DNA of 51,746 bases. It comes from Flavobacteriaceae bacterium. GTDB lineage: Bacteria > Bacteroidota > Bacteroidia > Flavobacteriales > Flavobacteriaceae. The stretch lies in NCBI GenBank assembly GCA_947478365.1, contig CANJWG010000005.1, positions 1 to 51,746 of the forward strand. The letters are read 5' to 3'. The notes below the pieces were generated by a model. It was not told the origin of the DNA, made no database searches, and was given only the letters and a program-made list of their open reading frames with translations. A program made the translations under genes and the position numbers. Shown piece after piece: positions 48,414-51,746 of this stretch (position 1 is the first letter of the stretch; each line of letters opens with the position of its first letter).

Positions 48414-50069
48414 ATGACAAAAAAAATCAATCTTTTTGATAACCTTAAATCTGATTTTGCATCAGGTTTAGTCGTTTTCTTAGTAGCTCTCCCTCTATGT
48501 TTAGGAATTGCTTTGGCTTCCGGTGCGCCATTATTTGCCGGCATTATTTCAGGAGTTGTTGGAGGAATTATTGTTGGTTATTTAAGTCAATCGAATATTA
48601 GTGTTTCGGGTCCAGCTGCGGGTTTAACCGCCATAGTCTTAACCGCCATAAGCGATCTAGGATCTTATAATGCTTTTCTGTTGGCGGGTTTAATTGCTGG
48701 AGTAATTCAATTAGTGTTTGGTCTTATTAAAGCTGGAAGTATTTCTAATTATTTTCCAACCAATGTTATCGAAGGAATGCTTGCAGGTATTGGAGTTATT
48801 ATTTTTCTTAAACAGATTCCACACGCATTTGGTTATGACCCTGATCACGAAGGTGATTTTGGTTTTTTTCAACCCGATGGGCAAAACACTTTTTCCGAAA
48901 TATTTAATACGTTAAATCATGTGCAGCCTGGTTCTATAATTATTACATTGGTTTCGCTAACTGTTTTAATTGCGTGGACAAAAGTTAAATTTTTAAAAGA
49001 TTTAAAATTGATTCCTGCTGCTTTGATTGCAGTTGTAATTGGTATTCTATTAAATGAATTATTTATTAAAACCGGAACTAGTTTAGCTATCGGAAGTCAG
49101 CATTTAGTGGCATTGCCGGTACCAACATCATTTGAAGAATTTGCCAATATTTTTGTTGCTCCAGATTTTTCAGCAATTACGAACAGTAAAGTTTGGATTG
49201 CGGGCATTACTATTGCTGTTGTAGCTTCGATAGAAACACTATTGTGTATAGAAGCATCCGATAGAATGGATGTTCAAAAAAGATATACAGATACCAATGT
49301 GGAACTTAAAGCACAAGGTATTGGAAATATTATCAGTTCATTGCTTGGCGGTTTACCAATGACATCTGTTGTTGTGAGGACTTCAGCTAATAATAATGCC
49401 GGTGCCAAGTCGAAAATGTCGGCTATTATTCATGGTGTTTTGCTGTTAGTTAGTGTTTTGACAATTCCAATGTTTTTGAATAAAATCCCGTTAGCCACTT
49501 TGGCGGCTATTTTATTATTGATTGGTTATAAATTGGCAAATCCAAAAATAATTAAGCATTTCTGGGATAAAGGAAAATATCAATTTGTTCCTTTCATCGC
49601 AACCTTTGTTGGAGTTGTTTTTACAGATTTATTGAAAGGTGTCGCATTGGGCATTGTAATCAGTATTATTTTTGTTTTGAAAGGAAATCTAAAACGAGCG
49701 TATAATTTCAGAAAAGAAGAATATGCAGATGGTGATGTCATTCATATTGATTTGGCCCAAGAAGTTTCGTTCTTAAACAAGGCCGCAATTAAATCAACAC
49801 TGATGTCTATTCCCGGGAATTCAAGGGTTATTATTAATGCACATGATACCGTTTATATTGCACATGATATTTTAGATTTGTTTCGCGAGTTTAAGACTAC
49901 CAGAGCCAAAGATGAAAATATTAAAGTAAAACTAAAAGGTTTTAAAAACGCCTATCAGCTTGAGAATAGTATAGAAACTCCTAATAAGGTTACCATTGAA
50001 CATTATTATGATGTAATGAAAAGAAAAACCGTTAAGAGAGAAATTATTGATGAGAATTTTAATGATTAA
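48414..50069 (+). CDS. SulP family anion transporter, probable bicarbonate transporter
   Basis: A 551-residue SulP/SLC26 transporter with about 10-14 membrane helices (residues 10-420). The N-terminal FASGLVVFLVALPLCLGIALASGAP is the family signature region. The C-terminal ~120 residues are a cytoplasmic STAS-like domain (VIHIDLAQEVSFLNKAAIKSTL, NSRVIINAHDTVYIAHDILDLF). SulP proteins carry sulfate, bicarbonate or other anions. The directly following beta-carbonic anhydrase gene, 88 bp downstream, favours bicarbonate as the substrate. This is inferred from context. Confidence 0.88.
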   Translation: MTKKINLFDNLKSDFASGLVVFLVALPLCLGIALASGAPLFAGIISGVVGGIIVGYLSQSNISVSGPAAGLTAIVLTAISDLGSYNAFLLAGLIAGVIQLVFGLIKAGSISNYFPTNVIEGMLAGIGVIIFLKQIPHAFGYDPDHEGDFGFFQPDGQNTFSEIFNTLNHVQPGSIIITLVSLTVLIAWTKVKFLKDLKLIPAALIAVVIGILLNELFIKTGTSLAIGSQHLVALPVPTSFEEFANIFVAPDFSAITNSKVWIAGITIAVVASIETLLCIEASDRMDVQKRYTDTNVELKAQGIGNIISSLLGGLPMTSVVVRTSANNNAGAKSKMSAIIHGVLLLVSVLTIPMFLNKIPLATLAAILLLIGYKLANPKIIKHFWDKGKYQFVPFIATFVGVVFTDLLKGVALGIVISIIFVLKGNLKRAYNFRKEEYADGDVIHIDLAQEVSFLNKAAIKSTLMSIPGNSRVIINAHDTVYIAHDILDLFREFKTTRAKDENIKVKLKGFKNAYQLENSIETPNKVTIEHYYDVMKRKTVKREIIDENFND

Positions 50070-50100
50070 AAATATAGTTTAAATCTAAATTGTAATTCCT

Positions 50101-50136
50101 TACTTTTATAATCGAATAGTAAAAGTGTTTTTTACG
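50101..50136 (+). terminator. Possible weak terminator between sulP and carbonic anhydrase
   Basis: ACTTTTA (50102-50108) and TAAAAGT (50120-50126) form a 7-bp stem, with a T run following at 50128-50133. The stem is AT-rich and may only attenuate. Confidence 0.3.
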
Positions 50137-50157
50137 ATTTAAAAACAATAATAAACA

Positions 50158-50793
50158 ATGAGTGATTTTTATAAAAAAATATTAGACAACAATAAGGAAT
50201 GGGTTGAAAGAACATTGGAAAAAGATCCAAATTATTTCAAAGATTTAGCTAAAGGTCAAACACCTCCATTATTGTGGATAGGTTGTTCGGACAGTCGTGT
50301 TCCAGCAAATGAAATTATCGGCGCCAAGCCAGGTGAAGTTTTTGTTCACAGAAACATTGCCAATATGGTTGTTCATTCTGATATGAATATGTTAAGCGTT
50401 CTGGATTATGCAGTAAATGTTTTAAAAGTAAAGCACGTAATTGTTTGCGGGCATTATGGTTGTGGTGGGGTAAAAGCTGCTATGGGAAATGATTCTATTG
50501 GAATTATTGACAACTGGATACGACACATTAAAGATGTATACCGTTTGCATGAACAATATTTAGATTCTATAATCAATGAAGATAATCGTTTCAATGCTTT
50601 CGTTGAAATAAATGCCAAAGAGCAAGTTTTTGATTTGGCCAAAACATCTATAGTTCAAGGAGCATGGCGAAATGGACAGGAGCTTACTTTACATGGTTGG
50701 GTTTATGGATTGAATTCAGGATATGTAACCGATTTAAAAGTCAACATTAGTTCCAATAAAGATTTGGACGAAGTTTATCAACTTAAGTTTTAA
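50158..50793 (+). CDS. can: Beta-carbonic anhydrase
   Basis: A 211-residue beta-class carbonic anhydrase, interconverting CO2 and bicarbonate with a zinc ion. The zinc ligands are Cys43, His99 and Cys102 (GCSDSR and VCGHYGCGGV), with the Asp45-Arg47 dyad, spaced as in E. coli Can. The length is typical. The position after the SulP gene suggests joint supply of bicarbonate to carboxylases such as acetyl-CoA carboxylase. A bidirectional terminator follows. Confidence 0.93.
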   Translation: MSDFYKKILDNNKEWVERTLEKDPNYFKDLAKGQTPPLLWIGCSDSRVPANEIIGAKPGEVFVHRNIANMVVHSDMNMLSVLDYAVNVLKVKHVIVCGHYGCGGVKAAMGNDSIGIIDNWIRHIKDVYRLHEQYLDSIINEDNRFNAFVEINAKEQVFDLAKTSIVQGAWRNGQELTLHGWVYGLNSGYVTDLKVNISSNKDLDEVYQLKF

Positions 50794-50798
50794 AAAAC

Positions 50799-50820
50799 AA
50801 AATCGCCTCCGGGCGATTTT
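50799..50820. terminator. Bidirectional terminator after carbonic anhydrase
   Basis: AAAATCGCC (50799-50807) and GGCGATTTT (50812-50820) form a 9-bp perfect stem with loop TCCG. It ends the plus-strand sulP-can unit and can also end the minus-strand LETM1-related gene, whose stop is at 50827. Confidence 0.85.
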
Positions 50821-50826
50821 TAATTA

Positions 50827-51746
50827 TTACTCTCTTTCTTCGTTTTCATTAAAAGCTGAAGGTAATAACTTTGGAATGAATTTTATCAGAATTGGTAATA
50901 GTAAACTTCCACCTGGCAATAGAAAGATGGTTAATGATGGAACCGTTTTACATATGTCAAGTAATTGTGTTTTTACTTTTTTCTTTTCTTCTTTATCCAA
51001 TTCTTTTCGAGTGGATTTAGCCAAAAGCTGCATCAATTCTTTGCTCTGCGATAATTCTTTAATAAACCTTTTTTTGTTTCTATTAATTAATACAATTACA
51101 TTATCTGTTGTTTGCTCGTAGAAGTTTTTTACTGGGTTTGAATTATTAAAATAAGGAATTTCGTTTTTGTATTTTACAATGAAATTATTTATAAAAACAA
51201 TACTTTCGGTAATAAATAATTCTTTGACCACTAGTTTTTCTCCTAGTTTATAAAGAAAATAACGTTCTTCATTTTCAACTTTCTCATCGCTCCACAAACT
51301 GATTCCAGCTAAATCAACCATATAGAATTTCTCTAAATCGTTGGTCAGATAACTTAAATCCAAGTCTTCTATGGTTAAAATTTTGGTATTGGAAAACTTA
51401 TTGTAGCGAACAGAAGATTCAAAAAGTTTTAATAGTAAATCGTCATGAACAGAAATACCGGTTTTAGATTTCAGCGAAAGCGATATAATGCTAATGACAA
51501 CATCTTCAATTTTATTGAAATATTTCTCAGGAAGAGAACCTTTTTCTAAGTATTTTTTAAATGCTAACACATCTACAAAAAGCAATGCATTTGTAATGAC
51601 ATGAGAGAAGTTTTTGCTAAACAAATCTTCGTTAGTCTGGACCCTATCGTGTATTATTTTTTCTAGTTTGCTTGAGTCGGAACTACTCGGAAGCATTTTC
51701 TGCAAAGGATTGAATCCTTTGGGAGTTAGTAAATTGTAAAAAGCAA
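50827..51746 (-). CDS. LETM1-related protein, 3' part
   Basis: The 3' 305 codons of a gene that continues past the window end; the first complete codon is at 51742-51744. The frame remains open upstream of the TTG at 51705 (LLTPKGFNPLQKMLPSS), so the true start is outside. The C-terminus TVPSLTIFLLPGGSLLLPILIKF, followed by KLLPSAF, matches the LETM1-related biofilm-associated proteins of Flavobacteriaceae, with a hydrophobic hairpin that may insert in membranes. The upstream body is helical and charged. The function is not firmly known. The stop is 7 bp from the terminator shared with the carbonic anhydrase gene. Confidence 0.7.
   Translation of the reverse strand, partial: AFYNLLTPKGFNPLQKMLPSSSDSSKLEKIIHDRVQTNEDLFSKNFSHVITNALLFVDVLAFKKYLEKGSLPEKYFNKIEDVVISIISLSLKSKTGISVHDDLLLKLFESSVRYNKFSNTKILTIEDLDLSYLTNDLEKFYMVDLAGISLWSDEKVENEERYFLYKLGEKLVVKELFITESIVFINNFIVKYKNEIPYFNNSNPVKNFYEQTTDNVIVLINRNKKRFIKELSQSKELMQLLAKSTRKELDKEEKKKVKTQLLDICKTVPSLTIFLLPGGSLLLPILIKFIPKLLPSAFNENEERE

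Noticed and set aside
1..51746. tRNA, rRNA, CRISPR, IS element or prophage
   Set aside because: No tRNA T-loop or anticodon-arm patterns, no regular spacer-repeat array of CRISPR length, and no transposase or phage genes were seen. The short-word arrays lack unique spacers.

Overview
The window is a stretch of ordinary chromosome from a low-GC member of the Flavobacteriaceae (Bacteroidota), most likely Flavobacterium or a close relative. The basis is gene content and style: two secreted enzymes end in type IX secretion sorting domains, promoters carry the Bacteroidota -7 box TAnnTTTG in place of an E. coli -10, Shine-Dalgarno sequences are scarce, several genes use TTG or GTG starts, and many genes are recognisable flavobacterial housekeeping types (515-residue LepB, DUF349, DUF5683, CvfB, PyrR-PyrB). 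No rRNA, tRNA, CRISPR array, prophage or insertion sequence was seen. Function calls rest on motif recognition by eye; no search was run.

Layout. 1-7.3 kb: the tail of a Nudix hydrolase, a PlsC-like acyltransferase, an ECF sigma factor with a membrane partner, CvfB, a serine hydrolase, a TonB protein, a second ECF sigma factor and a GT2 glycosyltransferase. 7.4-14 kb (minus strand): recF, a rhodanese-thioredoxin fusion, DUF2461, a GT4 glycosyltransferase, asnB and murB. 14-20.4 kb (plus): a TPR membrane protein, ribH, mutL, two rhomboid proteases and an EEP-family hydrolase. 20.4-27.9 kb (minus): methionine-type aminotransferase, SDR, parA, parB, DUF5683, dapB, lepB, wbqC. 28-29.7 kb: pyrR-pyrB. 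29.7-34.5 kb (minus): DUF349 protein, T9SS endonuclease I, RsmB-type rRNA methyltransferase. 34.6-42.1 kb: T9SS alpha/beta hydrolase, Kup, a third ECF sigma operon, an SRPBCC/GyrI-like protein and a large SAM methyltransferase. 42-46.1 kb: a MazG-like pyrophosphohydrolase, two tiny membrane proteins, ilvE, a DUF4920 protein, a cytochrome c'-like lipoprotein and mnmD. 46.2-51.7 kb: two small paralogous proteins, oxyR, a SulP transporter with a beta-carbonic anhydrase, and the 3' part of a LETM1-related gene that runs off the end.

How the genes work together. Cell-envelope work dominates: glycosyltransferases, MurB, DapB (diaminopimelate/lysine), LepB, an acyltransferase, rhomboids, TonB. Chromosome upkeep is represented by RecF, MutL and ParAB. 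SulP and carbonic anhydrase form a probable bicarbonate uptake and interconversion pair. OxyR keeps both peroxide-sensing cysteines at positions 199 and 208. Three ECF sigma factors suggest several envelope-stress circuits.

The most unusual signal is not a protein. Between about 14.8 and 28.7 kb, seven intergenic gaps contain arrays of short words of constant phase (6, 7, 8 or 9 bases), often as two arrays in opposite orientation. Each locus has its own word, except two that share one. In six of the seven the array begins at or just after the stop codon of the upstream gene of a same-strand pair, and in three the stop codon lies inside the array. None were found in the rest of the window. A probable 28-residue peptide gene with its own terminator in the pyrR/aminotransferase gap is a second item worth following.
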